Below are positions 1 through 8,953 of a DNA stretch of 33,666 nt, piece by piece; positions within the stretch are counted from its first letter, which is position 1, and every line of letters starts with the position of its first letter. The position numbers and the translations under genes are program-made. The DNA is from Comamonadaceae bacterium (GTDB taxonomy: Bacteria > Pseudomonadota > Gammaproteobacteria > Burkholderiales > Burkholderiaceae_C), in the NCBI GenBank assembly GCA_947450675.1, contig CANFWI010000033.1:1-33666 (forward strand). The letters run 5' to 3'. Below the pieces are notes generated by a model. The model was not told the DNA's origin. It made no database searches and worked only from the letters and a program-made list of their open reading frames with translations.

Positions 1-9
1 GGAAATTCC

Positions 10-840
10 TTGTTCAAACTCACCAGCCTCAACCTCAATGGCATCCGCTCAGCCACCAGCAAAGGCGTGGAAGCCTGGCTCGAAAAAGCCAAGCCCGATT
101 GTATTTGCGTGCAAGAGATCAAAGCCCAAGCCCCGGACATGGCCGGCCGCTTTGAATCGCTGGCGGGGCTCAAGGGTCATTTCCAGTTCGCCGAGAAAAA
201 AGGCTACTCAGGCGTCGGCGTCTACACCCGGCATGAACCGAGCGACGTCATCGTCGGCTACGGAGACAGCGAATTCAATGCGGAAGGCCGCTACGTGGAA
301 CTGCGCTTTGACCGACCCGGCCGCACCCACGCGCCCAAGTTGTCGATCATCAGCAGCTACTTTCCCAGCGGCTCATCGGGCGAAGAAAGGCAAGCCGCCA
401 AGTTTCGTTTTTTGGCTGAGATGGCGCCGCACTTGGCGGCTCTCAAGAGCGATGGCCGCGAGCTTGTGCTGTGTGGCGACATCAACATCGCGCACCAAGA
501 AATCGACTTGAAGAACTTCAAAGGCAACAAGAAAAACAGCGGCTTCTTGCCCGAAGAACGCGCCTGGATGACCGCGCTCTTGCAATCCGCGGCGCATGGA
601 ACGACGGAAGGCGGCGGCTTGGTCGACGTCTACCGCCAGCTGCAACCGACCACCACCGACGCTTGCTACACCTGGTGGAGCAACCGCGGCCAGGCTTACG
701 CCAAAAACGTCGGTTGGCGACTCGACTACCACTTGGCGACACCGGCCTTGGCAGCATTAGCCCGCACCGAAGCGGTTTACAAAGACGAGAAATTTTCGGA
801 CCATGCGCCCATCACGATTGAGTACGACTTAGCGCTGTGA
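10..840 (+). CDS. xth: Exodeoxyribonuclease III (AP endonuclease family)
   Basis: Predicted 276-residue Mg-dependent 3'-5' exonuclease and AP endonuclease for base-excision repair. The sequence opens with the family's SLNLNGIRS strand, has the metal-binding glutamate in VQEIKA (E36), a CGDINIAH segment, the WRLDYHLATP segment and the terminal FSDHAPI motif with the catalytic Asp-His pair. Length fits the family (about 255-280). The start is taken as TTG at 10, because the conserved N-terminal strand begins two residues later, with a GGAA just upstream at 1-4; an upstream start outside the window cannot be excluded. It is a single gene, 131 bp before gdhA, and looks complete. Whether it is the ExoA-like or XthA-like paralogue cannot be decided by eye. 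Confidence 0.93.
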   Translation: MFKLTSLNLNGIRSATSKGVEAWLEKAKPDCICVQEIKAQAPDMAGRFESLAGLKGHFQFAEKKGYSGVGVYTRHEPSDVIVGYGDSEFNAEGRYVELRFDRPGRTHAPKLSIISSYFPSGSSGEERQAAKFRFLAEMAPHLAALKSDGRELVLCGDINIAHQEIDLKNFKGNKKNSGFLPEERAWMTALLQSAAHGTTEGGGLVDVYRQLQPTTTDACYTWWSNRGQAYAKNVGWRLDYHLATPALAALARTEAVYKDEKFSDHAPITIEYDLAL

Positions 841-971
841 CGGGTCGGGCCACAAGACGGCGCATACTCACAGGCTACTGGGATGACCAGGGTCCTCATC
901 AAATGAATAAAAATAAACCCAAATGATTTAATTTATTCAATGTTCGATGAATCCCCGACAAGGAGCCCGAA
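841..971 (+). promoter_or_regulatory. AT-rich leader and probable promoter region of gdhA
   Basis: This 131-bp gap between xth and gdhA contains an AT-rich block (about 900-945) that stands out from the GC-rich surroundings and is the likely promoter region. A good ribosome binding site, AAGGAG at 960-965, sits seven bases before the GTG start of gdhA. I see no convincing hairpin terminator for xth. Confidence 0.4.
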
Positions 972-2315
972 GTGAAGTACAAAACCCTCCCCGACTTTCT
1001 GGACTACGTCAAAGCCCGCGATCCGCACCAGCCGGAGTTTTTGCAGGCCGTTCATGAAGTCATGGGCAGTCTGTGGGGCTTCATCGAGACCAACCCGCAA
1101 TATGCAGACGCCGGCATTTTGGAACGCTTGGTGGAGTCGGAGCGTGTGATTCAGTTCCGGGTGTCTTGGGTTGACGACCGCCAGCAGACGCAAACCAACC
1201 GGGCTTTTCGGATTCAGCACAACTCGGCCATCGGCCCATTCAAAGGCGGCATGCGTTTTCACCCGTCGGTGAACCTGTCCATTTTGAAATTTTTGGCGTT
1301 TGAACAAACCCTGAAAAATGCCTTGACGACCCTGCCCATGGGCGGCGGCAAAGGCGGTTCGGACTTTGACCCCAAGGGCAAGAGCCGCAACGAAGTGATG
1401 CGTTTTTGCCAAGCGCTGATGACCGAGCTGTATCGCCACTTGGGGCCCGACACCGATGTGCCGGCGGGCGACATGGGCGTCGGTGGCCGTGAGGTCGGCT
1501 TCATGACCGGCATGATGAAAAAACTCTCCAACAACGCCGCTTGCGTGTTCACCGGCAAAGGCCTGTCGTTCGGTGGCAGCCTGATTCGGCCTGAAGCCAC
1601 CGGCTACGGTCTGGTTTACTTTGTGCAGGAGATGCTGACGCGCCAACACATGAGCCTTGACGGTCTGCGCGTATCGGTTTCGGGCTCGGGCAACGTGGCG
1701 CAATACACCATCGAGAAAGCCATGGCCTTAGGCGCCAAAGTCATCACCGCGTCCGACTCCGGTGGCACCGTCATCGACGAAGCTGGTTTCACGCCAGACA
1801 AATTGGCGCTCTTGATGGAGATTAAAAATCAACGTTTCGGCCGCCTTGAAACCTACGCCCAACAACTCGGCCTGCGCTTTGAAGCCGGCCAAAAACCGTG
1901 GGGCGCTGCAGTCGACATCGCCCTGCCTTGCGCAACCCAAAACGAACTCAACGCTGACGATGCGCGCATGCTGTTGAAGAACAGCGTCAAGTGCGTCGCC
2001 GAAGGCGCCAACATGCCTTGCACGCTCGACGCGATCGACGTTTTTTTGAATGCCAAGATCATGTTTGCGCCGGGCAAAGCGGCGAATGCGGGCGGCGTCG
2101 CCGCCTCCGGTCTGGAGATGACGCAAAACGCCGAACGCCTGCCGTGGACCCGCGACGAAGTCGACGCCCGTCTGCGCCTCATCATGTCTGACATCCACGC
2201 CAACTGCGTGCGTCACGGTGAACGCACCGCGGGTTTTGTCCACTACGTTGACGGCGCCAACATCGCCGGCTTCGTCAAGGTCGCCGACGCCATGTCAGCA
2301 CAAGGCGTTTACTGA
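972..2315 (+). CDS. gdhA: Glutamate dehydrogenase, NADP-type hexameric
   Basis: Predicted 447-residue enzyme for reductive amination of 2-oxoglutarate with ammonium; the length equals that of the E. coli GdhA type (about 447). Visible family features are IQHNSAIGPFKGGMRFHP, the PMGGGKGGSDFDPKGKS segment with the catalytic lysine region, PAGDMGVGGREVGFM, and the Rossmann motif SGSGNVAQ near residue 235. The start is a GTG with an AAGGAG site seven bases upstream. A Bug receptor follows after 61 bp on the same strand and may be cotranscribed, though with no obvious metabolic link. NADP preference is inferred from the short hexameric family type, not from specific residues. Confidence 0.95.
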   Translation: MKYKTLPDFLDYVKARDPHQPEFLQAVHEVMGSLWGFIETNPQYADAGILERLVESERVIQFRVSWVDDRQQTQTNRAFRIQHNSAIGPFKGGMRFHPSVNLSILKFLAFEQTLKNALTTLPMGGGKGGSDFDPKGKSRNEVMRFCQALMTELYRHLGPDTDVPAGDMGVGGREVGFMTGMMKKLSNNAACVFTGKGLSFGGSLIRPEATGYGLVYFVQEMLTRQHMSLDGLRVSVSGSGNVAQYTIEKAMALGAKVITASDSGGTVIDEAGFTPDKLALLMEIKNQRFGRLETYAQQLGLRFEAGQKPWGAAVDIALPCATQNELNADDARMLLKNSVKCVAEGANMPCTLDAIDVFLNAKIMFAPGKAANAGGVAASGLEMTQNAERLPWTRDEVDARLRLIMSDIHANCVRHGERTAGFVHYVDGANIAGFVKVADAMSAQGVY

Positions 2316-2376
2316 CGCTCGACGTCATTGTTATAGTCTCCCGCAACCCCCAATTCTCACCTCTAGGAACCGCCCC

Positions 2377-3351
2377 ATGCGTCAACGCAACATCTTGGCC
2401 GTCATCGCCACACTCGCCCTCGGCCTGAGCGCATTGAGCGCCGCGGCGCAAGACTTTCCCGTCAAAAAACCGATCACGCTGTTGGTTGGTTTTGCGGCTG
2501 GCGGCGCCACCGACACGGCGGCTCGCGTGGTTGCAAAAAAGCTGAGCGAGAACATCGGCCAGCCTGTCGTGGTTGAAAACAAAGGCGGCGCAGGCGGCAA
2601 TATTGCACACCAATACACCGCTACCGGTCCGACCGACGGCAGCCTGATTTTGTTCGGCTCGGTCGGCCCGCTGACGATTGCACCGCACCTCATGAAGCTG
2701 CCGTATGACCCGGTCAAAGACTTGGCTCCGATCACCATGGGCGTGAACTTTCCGAACGTGCTGGTGGTGAGCGCAAGCACCAACATCAAGACCTTTGCCG
2801 AGTTCATCGCCTTCGCCAAAAAGAACCCCGGCAAGCTGGACTTTGCCTCGACCGGTGCCGGCTCGGCCTCGCATCTGGCCGGCGAGATGCTGAACCTGAT
2901 GGCCGACATCGACACCGTGCACATTCCCTACAAAGGTGGCGCCCCGGCGCTGCAAGACCTGCTGGGTAGCCGCGTCGCCGCTTACTACTCCACCTACGCC
3001 ACCGCACAGCCGTACTTTGAAAGCGGCCGATTGGTCCCGCTGGCCAGCACCGGCCCGCAACGCCTGACAGCGCTGCCGAAAATTCCAACGATTGCCGAGT
3101 CCGGTTACCCCGGCTTCAGCGCCACCAACTGGTACGCTTTTGTGGCCTCGTCTAAAGTGCCGCCGGCCATCCTCGACCGCTGGAATGTGGAACTGGTCAA
3201 AGTGCTGAAATCGCCTGACGTGGTGGCCACGCTGAACAAGCACGGCCTGACACCACAGCCCGGCACGCGTGACGAACTGGCACGCTACATGGCGTCTGAA
3301 ACCATCACCTGGGGCAAACTGATCCGCGAGCGCAAGATCACGGCGCAGTAA
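2377..3351 (+). CDS. Bug-family tripartite tricarboxylate transporter receptor
   Basis: Predicted 324-residue periplasmic solute-binding protein of the Bug/TctC family. After a basic N-terminus there is a signal peptide ending near AAAQDFP; the mature part starts with the usual KPITLLVGFAAGGATD segment, followed by VVENKGGAGGNIA, the FASTGAGSASHLAGEML region and VHIPYKGGAPALQDLLGS. Start at 2377 is preferred over an upstream in-frame ATG at 2218 that would lie inside gdhA, since it begins the signal peptide; TAGGAA precedes it by eight bases. No TctA/TctB membrane subunit lies nearby, so it must work with components elsewhere or as an orphan receptor. The ligand is unknown; carboxylates are typical. 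Confidence 0.9.
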   Translation: MRQRNILAVIATLALGLSALSAAAQDFPVKKPITLLVGFAAGGATDTAARVVAKKLSENIGQPVVVENKGGAGGNIAHQYTATGPTDGSLILFGSVGPLTIAPHLMKLPYDPVKDLAPITMGVNFPNVLVVSASTNIKTFAEFIAFAKKNPGKLDFASTGAGSASHLAGEMLNLMADIDTVHIPYKGGAPALQDLLGSRVAAYYSTYATAQPYFESGRLVPLASTGPQRLTALPKIPTIAESGYPGFSATNWYAFVASSKVPPAILDRWNVELVKVLKSPDVVATLNKHGLTPQPGTRDELARYMASETITWGKLIRERKITAQ

Positions 3352-3381
3352 GCCAACTTCAGCAAGCCGTTAGCTCACCGC

Positions 3382-4098
3382 TCAACTGGCTGCCGCTTGT
3401 GTGCCCAACTGACGTGCCAGATGCACTTGGTGCAAGGTGATCTTGCGGACCTCGGCTTGGCTGGCCTGAATGTGCGCGCGCAGCAGCAAGGCAGCTTGGT
3501 CGCCGCGCTTTTGCTGGATGGCCGATAAGATTTTTCCGTGCTCCTCGTAGGTTGCGGTGATGCGCAAGGGCTGGGTGAAATCCAACCGGCGGATCACGCG
3601 GATGCGCTCGGTCACCTCGCGGTGCACGCGCGCCATTTCAGCGTTGCCGGCGGCCGCCACCAAAGCGCAATGAAAAGCCTCGTCCCAAGCCGCGACTTCC
3701 CGCATGTCGGTGCTGCGTTGCTCGGGTTTGACCAGCCAGATGGCGACGAGCGCCTCCAGCTGCGCGGCATCGACCTTCAGCGCAGCCTCACACAGGCGGT
3801 GCGCGGCGGTGGTTTCAAGCACCATGCGCAGGTCGTAAAGTTCTTCAAACTGGTTGAAGTCAAACGGCAAAACGCGCCAGCCGCTGCGAAACAGCACCTC
3901 GACATAACCTTCTTGCTGCAGCTTGAACAGCGCCTGCCGCACCGGCGTGCGCGAAACACCCAAACGCTCGCTGATTTCGGTTTCTGTGAAGCGGTCGCCA
4001 GGCACCAAACGAAACTCGGCGATGTCGCGTTTGAGCTGGCTGTAAACGTCGTCGGCACGCGAAGGATGGGCCACCACTGTGATGACCGCTCGATTCAC
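3382..4098 (-). CDS. GntR-family transcriptional regulator, FCD (FadR) subfamily
   Basis: Predicted 238-residue repressor/activator. The winged helix lies at about residues 15-75 and includes [21 protein letters not shown] with the recognition helix; the all-helical FCD effector domain follows, with [17 protein letters not shown] and EEHGKIL holding the Asp and His residues that usually bind a metal. The GTG start at 4098 overlaps the stop of the AtzH-like gene (GTGA), so it is the last gene of the eight-gene reverse operon. It most likely senses the operon's substrate or an intermediate and binds the TTGTGTACAA palindrome at the operon promoter; that assignment is inference. Confidence 0.9.
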   Translation of the reverse strand: MNRAVITVVAHPSRADDVYSQLKRDIAEFRLVPGDRFTETEISERLGVSRTPVRQALFKLQQEGYVEVLFRSGWRVLPFDFNQFEELYDLRMVLETTAAHRLCEAALKVDAAQLEALVAIWLVKPEQRSTDMREVAAWDEAFHCALVAAAGNAEMARVHREVTERIRVIRRLDFTQPLRITATYEEHGKILSAIQQKRGDQAALLLRAHIQASQAEVRKITLHQVHLARQLGTQAAAS

Positions 4099-4481
4099 GC
4101 GGGCGGCGTGAGCAAACTCACATGCGCTGCCACCACGCGCCAGCCCTCAGGCGTGCGCAACCAAGTCTGGCTTTGGCGTCCCGTGCGGGGGCTGCCGACA
4201 CGCTGAAACTCCACATTGGCGGTGGCCATATCTTGGCCATATGTGGTGATGACGGTTTTGAGCAGCACACGGTCCAACCCCTGCGCTGGCCGAGCCGCCC
4301 GAAAGGCCTTGATCTCGTCGGCACCGTAGAGGTTTTCAGTGGCGCCGTAACGCAGCGTGTGCGGGCTGTTCCAAAAAAGTTCGTCGAGCACGGCGACATC
4401 GTTGGTCACCAGGGCTTGCTCGTAGCGTGCAAATTGAACACTGACTTCAGCGACGACGGCGGGCAAATTGATAGCGGTCAT
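4095..4481 (-). CDS. atzH: AtzH-like / HpxZ-like protein (DUF3225), probable decarboxylating amidohydrolase
   Basis: Predicted 128-residue protein of the NTF2-like DUF3225 family. In Pseudomonas sp. ADP the family member AtzH converts 1,3-dicarboxyurea to allophanate; in Klebsiella purine (hpx) clusters the relative is HpxZ. The family hallmarks visible are [23 protein letters not shown] and the C-terminal GRQSQTWLR...[10 protein letters not shown]. Tyr20 and Arg44 have the 24-residue spacing I recall for the Tyr/Arg pair reported as catalytic in AtzH (from memory). It stands 42 bp after the AtzE-like gene and overlaps the GntR gene. Family call is strong; the exact reaction depends on the operon's substrate. 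Confidence 0.85.
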   Translation of the reverse strand: MTAINLPAVVAEVSVQFARYEQALVTNDVAVLDELFWNSPHTLRYGATENLYGADEIKAFRAARPAQGLDRVLLKTVITTYGQDMATANVEFQRVGSPRTGRQSQTWLRTPEGWRVVAAHVSLLTPPA

Positions 4482-4523
4482 AGGTGGTGGTGTTCGGGGT
4501 GAAAGGCGTCGTGTTGATAGGTT

Positions 4524-5963
4524 TCAGTAAGCAGCCGGTTTGACCTGCGCGACGCCAGCGTCGCTGAGTTGCCGTGCCACGGCAAACGCGAGGTCTTCGC
4601 GCCACGGCGCTGCAATGATCTGCACACCCAAGGGCATGCCGTTAGTACTGCTCGGCCACATCGGTACGGTCACCACCGGACAGCCGGCAAATGAGACCGG
4701 TTGCGTCAGCAGGCCCATGGCCGCACGGCAGGGTTGTTGTGTGCCATTGATGTCCAGCCATTCGGTGCCGATGAGCGGTGCGCTGACCGGCGTCGCCGCC
4801 GTGATGAGCACATCCCAGTCGGCAAACAGCGCGTTGATGCGGTCGCGGTAGATGCGCCTAAACCGCTGCGCGCGCAAGTACCAGTCGGCCGGCTGCAAAG
4901 CACCGGCAATGAAACGGTCCACCGACAGCGGCTCAAACGACGCCAACTGCGTCCGCAAGTCATCCAGGTGCAGGCTGCCACCTTCACTGGCCGTGATGAT
5001 GAAAGCCGCCGCACGCGCCAGACCGGCGTCCGGCCAAGACACGCTGGCTGTGGTGCCCAAGGTGCTGGCGGCCAGCGCCACCACCTCACGCGCTGCAGCG
5101 CTGGCGTGGTCGTCAAAGTAGCCGCTGAGCACGCCTATCCGCAACCCTGCCGGAAAGCCTGGCGACGAGTGCTGCAGCAGGGCGGCCACCGGCTGCACAC
5201 GCTGTGCGTGGCAACCCGGGTCGTGCGCATCTGGGCCTTGCAGCGCGTCATAGGCTAGCGCCAGCCCGGCCACGCTGCTGGCCATCGGGCCGAGGTGGTC
5301 AATGCTGTGCACAAAGGGATAGGTGCCGCGCCGCGAAAGCCGGCCAAAGGTCGGCTTCAAACCCCAAACGCCGCACAGCGACGCCGGCACGCGGATCGAA
5401 CCATTGGTGTCTGAACCCAAGCTCAAAGGCACTTGGCCAGCCGCCACCGCCGCACCCGAACCGCCAGACGAACCGCCGCTGATGCGGGCCAGATCGTGCG
5501 GGTTATGGCAGGGGCCGTAATGGGTGTTTTCAGTGGTGAAGCCGTAGGCGTACTCGTCCATGTTGAGCGCGCCGACCAGCACCGCGCCCGCCGCTTTCAT
5601 CTGCTTCACCAAGAAGGCATCGGCCTCAGCCGGCGGCAGACTGCGGTTGATCACCGAGCCCGCCAAGGTGACCTCGCCAACGATGTCGTACAGGTTTTTC
5701 ACCGCGTAGGGAACGCCGGCCAAAGCACCCAGTGCGTCGAGTGATTCTCCTTTTTTCAGCAAGACGCTGCGACGCACGTCCACCGCGTCGGCTTCGGCAA
5801 AGGCGCGGTCCTGCGTCTGGCAGGTGAAGGCGTTGACGCGAGCGTCGGTCGCCGCCATGCGCGCCAAACTCGTCGTCAGAAGTTCACGCGCGCTGACCTC
5901 GCCCTGTCGAACGGCAGCGGCCATTTGCGCGGCATCGCCGTACGGGTTCGTGCCTGCGGTCAT
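4524..5963 (-). CDS. atzE: AtzE-like amidase (1-carboxybiuret hydrolase / oxalurate amidohydrolase type)
   Basis: Predicted 479-residue amidase-signature enzyme. The Ser-cisSer-Lys triad is intact: Lys89 in PYAVKN, Ser165 in ISGGSSGGSG and nucleophile Ser189 in GSDTNGSIR, the 24-residue serine spacing being typical. The N-terminal NPYGDAAQMAAAVRQGEVSA and LNMDEYAYGFTTENTHYG resemble AtzE, which removes ammonia from 1-carboxybiuret, and HpxY of oxalurate use. Its ATG overlaps the stop of the AtzG-like small subunit (ATGA), matching the known AtzE-AtzG complex. With AtzH- and AtzF-like genes in the same operon, a ureido-type substrate that ends in allophanate is likely; generic amidase or GatA roles are much less likely. 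Confidence 0.88.
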   Translation of the reverse strand: MTAGTNPYGDAAQMAAAVRQGEVSARELLTTSLARMAATDARVNAFTCQTQDRAFAEADAVDVRRSVLLKKGESLDALGALAGVPYAVKNLYDIVGEVTLAGSVINRSLPPAEADAFLVKQMKAAGAVLVGALNMDEYAYGFTTENTHYGPCHNPHDLARISGGSSGGSGAAVAAGQVPLSLGSDTNGSIRVPASLCGVWGLKPTFGRLSRRGTYPFVHSIDHLGPMASSVAGLALAYDALQGPDAHDPGCHAQRVQPVAALLQHSSPGFPAGLRIGVLSGYFDDHASAAAREVVALAASTLGTTASVSWPDAGLARAAAFIITASEGGSLHLDDLRTQLASFEPLSVDRFIAGALQPADWYLRAQRFRRIYRDRINALFADWDVLITAATPVSAPLIGTEWLDINGTQQPCRAAMGLLTQPVSFAGCPVVTVPMWPSSTNGMPLGVQIIAAPWREDLAFAVARQLSDAGVAQVKPAAY

Positions 5964-6193
5964 ACGTTGGGGCCTGCTAAATCAAAGTGTGGATCGACGC
6001 TCGGAAAAACCGCCGGGCAGTAAATCTCCGCCAGTTCGTCATGCGCTGACAGACCGGCGCTGTCCAACAAGCTCACCATCGCGGCGGTGCGCTGCAAATG
6101 CACCGCCACGCGGGCCGCTTGCGCGTCCTCCAACGGCAGCATGAGCATCTCGGCCGTCGTCTTCACGTACTGCAGGGTGAGAGCGTCGTTCAT
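5960..6193 (-). CDS. atzG: AtzG-like small subunit (DUF4089), GatC-related
   Basis: Predicted 77-residue helical protein beginning MNDALTLQYV, with RVAVHLQRTAAMVSLLD in the middle and a PAVFPSVDP tail. Position immediately before an AtzE-like amidase, with an ATGA overlap, plus size and helical pattern, match AtzG/HpxX, the GatC-like subunit that wraps and stabilises AtzE. A longer reading frame continues upstream to 6235, but it would run into the ABC ATPase stop; the ATG at 6193 has an AAGAAAG site a few bases before it and is preferred. It is probably needed for soluble, active AtzE. Recognition rests mostly on context and a short sequence. Confidence 0.82.
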   Translation of the reverse strand: MNDALTLQYVKTTAEMLMLPLEDAQAARVAVHLQRTAAMVSLLDSAGLSAHDELAEIYCPAVFPSVDPHFDLAGPNV

Positions 6194-6231
6194 TCGAAAA
6201 TCTTTCTTGGCTACTGAATCAAGACTGAAAA

Positions 6232-7053
6232 TCAACGACGAACTTCGCGTTGGAAAACTTCCAGACTGCGTTTTTTGGCGTGGATGAAACTCGGCTCTGT
6301 CAGCGTTTCAATCGTGCGTGGACGGGCATCGGTGTAAGGCAGAATTTCTGCCACGCGGGTGGGACGTTTGGTCAGCAACAAGACTTCGTCAGCCAAGTAG
6401 ACGGCTTCTTCCAAGTCGTGCGAGACCAGCAGCATGGTGGTGCCGGTTTGCATGAACACTTCTTGCAGCTTTTCGCGGATGAACAGCGTCATCTCGAAGT
6501 CCAGCGCCGAGAACGGTTCGTCTAAAAACAGCACCTCCGGGTTGGGTGCCAGCGCCCGCATGATGGACGCGGTTTGTTGCTGCCCGCCCGAGAGCTCGTA
6601 GGGGTAGCGGTTCAAGTCAAACTTGACGTCAAAAGACGCCACCAACTCAGCCATGCGGCGGTCGACTTCGGCTTTCGATTGGCCTTCCAGCTTCAGCGGG
6701 TAAGCGATGTTGTCGATGGTCCGCATCCACGGGAAAAGGGCTTCGCGGTAGTTCTGAAAGACGTAACCGATCTTGGTGTCTTTGAGGGTCTTGCCATCAA
6801 ACAAAATTTCACCCGAGTCGATCGGAACCAACCCAGCGATCATGTTGATCAATGTCGACTTGCCGCAACCGTTGGGACCGAACACCGAGGTGATTTTGTG
6901 CTTCGGAATATCGAGGTCAAAGTTTTCATACAGCGGCCAGCCCGCAAAGTACTTGGTCAAACCGCGGATGGTGATGTGCGTGCCCACAGGGCCGGGCCGA
7001 AATGGCGGCACCGGCACATCCACATTAAAAGGCGCGTTAAGGACAGCACTCAT
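6232..7053 (-). CDS. ABC transporter ATP-binding protein (SsuB/TauB/NrtD type)
   Basis: Predicted 273-residue ATPase of the nitrate/sulfonate/taurine importer class. Walker A is GPNGCGKST at 59-67, the Q-loop region is VFQNYREALFPWM, the signature is LSGGQQQ, Walker B is VLFLDEPFSALD and the switch histidine lies in SHDLEEA. The ATG overlaps the permease stop (ATGA). It would energise import for the operon's amide-nitrogen pathway. The C-terminus ends in FQREVRR, a normal length for the class. The gap to the AtzG-like gene is only 38 bp, so transport and hydrolysis genes are likely on one transcript. Confidence 0.94.
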   Translation of the reverse strand: MSAVLNAPFNVDVPVPPFRPGPVGTHITIRGLTKYFAGWPLYENFDLDIPKHKITSVFGPNGCGKSTLINMIAGLVPIDSGEILFDGKTLKDTKIGYVFQNYREALFPWMRTIDNIAYPLKLEGQSKAEVDRRMAELVASFDVKFDLNRYPYELSGGQQQTASIMRALAPNPEVLFLDEPFSALDFEMTLFIREKLQEVFMQTGTTMLLVSHDLEEAVYLADEVLLLTKRPTRVAEILPYTDARPRTIETLTEPSFIHAKKRSLEVFQREVRR

Positions 7054-7898
7054 CTTCCACTCCAGTGAACGATGCGTTTTTCGAGCATCAAAAACAAAAC
7101 ATTCAGGGCATAACCGAGCGCACCGGCGGCCAAAATAGACGCATACATGTCACGCACATTCATCACCTGCTGCGAGTTGATGATGCGGTTACCCAAGCCA
7201 CTGTCTGCACCGATGAACATCTCCGCCACGATGACGATCACCAGCGCCATCGACACCGCTGAACGCAGGCCGACAAAACTCGGCTGCAAGCTCTCCCAGA
7301 TCAGCACATCTTTGAACACTTGCCAACGCGACGCACCCATCACCTTGGCCGCCATCACGCGCTGCTTGCGGGCATTGATCACGCCATAGGCGCTGTTGAA
7401 AACAACGATCAGCAGCGCACCAAATGCGGCAATCGCCACCTTGTTGATCTCCGACACGCCGAAGATCATCAGGAACAGCGGGATCAGTGCCGACGACGGC
7501 GTTGAACGAAAAAAATCAATCAAAAACTCAACGCTGCGGTAGGCTTTTTCGGAACTGCCCAGCAGCACGCCCAAAGGCATGCCGACAATGGCGGCGATCA
7601 AAAACGCCTGCACCGTGCGCCACACCGTCATGCCGAAATCTTGCAGCAGCGGCCCCCCGGCCAAACCGGTGATGAGCGCGCCCAGCGCGTCCAACGGTGG
7701 TGGCAACAAGATGGCTTTGATGAAGCCCAGTCGCACCACCAAATCCCAAACAATGAACAGCGCCACCGGCCCAATGAAGGGCAAGACCTTGTCCCAAACG
7801 GATTGGCGTGGTGCGCCAGCGACGGGATCCATCGCTGGCGGCGCCCAGGCTGTGGTGGCGGCGCCTGGCGCGCCCGCAGATGTCGGGATAGCAGCCAT
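7050..7898 (-). CDS. ABC transporter permease (SsuC/TauC type)
   Basis: Predicted 282-residue inner-membrane permease. A hydrophilic, proline/alanine-rich N-terminus of about 30 residues is followed by roughly six membrane segments (for example PFIGPVALFIVWDLVV near residue 40). The cytoplasmic EAA-type loop reads MGASRWQVFKDVLIWESLQPSFVGLRSAVSMA in two parts, MGASRWQVF then LIWESLQPSFVGL. It starts five bases after the substrate-binding protein gene and overlaps the ATPase gene. Together the three form a complete importer, probably working as a homodimeric permease. Substrate specificity cannot be read from the permease. Confidence 0.93.
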   Translation of the reverse strand: MAAIPTSAGAPGAATTAWAPPAMDPVAGAPRQSVWDKVLPFIGPVALFIVWDLVVRLGFIKAILLPPPLDALGALITGLAGGPLLQDFGMTVWRTVQAFLIAAIVGMPLGVLLGSSEKAYRSVEFLIDFFRSTPSSALIPLFLMIFGVSEINKVAIAAFGALLIVVFNSAYGVINARKQRVMAAKVMGASRWQVFKDVLIWESLQPSFVGLRSAVSMALVIVIVAEMFIGADSGLGNRIINSQQVMNVRDMYASILAAGALGYALNVLFLMLEKRIVHWSGR

Positions 7899-7903
7899 CC
7901 CGA

Positions 7904-8911
7904 TCAGCCTTTGTAAAGCATCGAATCCACCATGACGCGAGACTTCAAGATGCCGCGTTCAGCAAACAAGTCATAGAACTTCTGGAAGTGCGCGACATCG
8001 GCCGGCGTGAACTCGTTGTACATGGTGTAGGCCGCCATCGGCACCTCGGCTGTCAGGGCGCCTTCAATGGCGGTGTAGCCCTTGAGGTATTGACGCGACT
8101 CGACCGGCTTGCTGCGCACATAACTCACGCCTTTGCCATACGCGGCTATGAATTTTTTGGTTTCTGCTGGGTACTTTTTGATGAAGTCTGCAGTCAGTGA
8201 CGCGACACCGCCGAACCATGGCGCCATCGGGTCGCCCAAAACGTAGTGCGACACCACGCCGGCTTCGAGTACGCGCGTTGTCCCGCTCAAGCGGCCGATG
8301 GTGCCGGTCGGCTCAAGCGTGTACGCGCCGTCGATCTGCCCTGCTGCCAGCGCTGCCACGTGCTGGCCAATCGGCAGTTCGACCACCGTGGCACCGACCG
8401 CGCCGCCGCGTTCGAGGATGGTTTTGGCCAAGGTGACGTTTTGAATACCGGGGCCAGAGCCAACGCGTTTGCCCTTCAGGTCAGCGATGGTTTTGGCTGT
8501 GCTGGCGACCGGAACAATCACTTCGTCCAGCACGTTTTTCAAGTTGCTGGGATTGGCGCAAAAAATCTTGAAAGTACCGGGCGCGGCGAGCTCACCCACC
8601 GCGATGTTGCCCGAGCCCGTGCCGTTGGCGCTGCCGTCGCAACGGTCGGCCAGCATGCCTTCCATGATCTGCTGTGCCGCGGCATAACGCTGGACTTCAA
8701 CATTCAGCCCGGCCTCTTTGAAATAGCCCAATTCAATCGCAGCGTAAAAAGGTAAGCCGGCAGCGATAGGCCAGTAACCGATGCGGATCTTTGGGCCCGA
8801 CTGGGCGCGCAGGATGGCTGGCATGCCGAGCGCTCCGACGATGGCGGCGCCACCTTGCAGAACTTTGCGACGAGATGCGGTGAACGTATTGGATTGTGTT
8901 GGTGTGGTCAT
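7904..8911 (-). CDS. ABC transporter substrate-binding protein (NMT1/SsuA-like), Tat-type signal
   Basis: Predicted 335-residue periplasmic binding protein. The N-terminus has a twin-arginine-like SRRKVLQGG followed by a hydrophobic stretch and cleavage near LRAQSG, so Tat export is likely. The mature part has the family's RIGYWPIAAGLPFYAAIELGYF (first strand and ligand loop), LKGKRVGSGPG and QIDGAYTLEPT segments. AGGGA lies seven bases before the ATG. It sits between the allophanate hydrolase and the permease, so its ligand is probably the parent compound of the pathway (a ureido, biuret-like or s-triazine-derived compound by inference). Members of this family also bind nitrate, taurine, pyrimidine precursors and sulfonates. 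Confidence 0.93.
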   Translation of the reverse strand: MTTPTQSNTFTASRRKVLQGGAAIVGALGMPAILRAQSGPKIRIGYWPIAAGLPFYAAIELGYFKEAGLNVEVQRYAAAQQIMEGMLADRCDGSANGTGSGNIAVGELAAPGTFKIFCANPSNLKNVLDEVIVPVASTAKTIADLKGKRVGSGPGIQNVTLAKTILERGGAVGATVVELPIGQHVAALAAGQIDGAYTLEPTGTIGRLSGTTRVLEAGVVSHYVLGDPMAPWFGGVASLTADFIKKYPAETKKFIAAYGKGVSYVRSKPVESRQYLKGYTAIEGALTAEVPMAAYTMYNEFTPADVAHFQKFYDLFAERGILKSRVMVDSMLYKG

Positions 8912-8953
8912 GGTGAGTCCCTGGTGATAAACAATGAAAAAATAGAAACCGAA

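Noticed and set aside
2275..3243. 322-residue reverse frame opposite the Bug receptor, and similar long antisense frames such as 22879-23400
   Set aside because: These are shadows typical of GC-rich DNA; they show His/Gln/Arg-rich composition, no motifs and no ribosome sites.
4524..5963. Calling the amidase GatA of a GatCAB amidotransferase, since a GatC-like protein precedes it
   Set aside because: No GatB is present, and the AtzH-like and AtzF-like genes in the same operon point to ureido catabolism.
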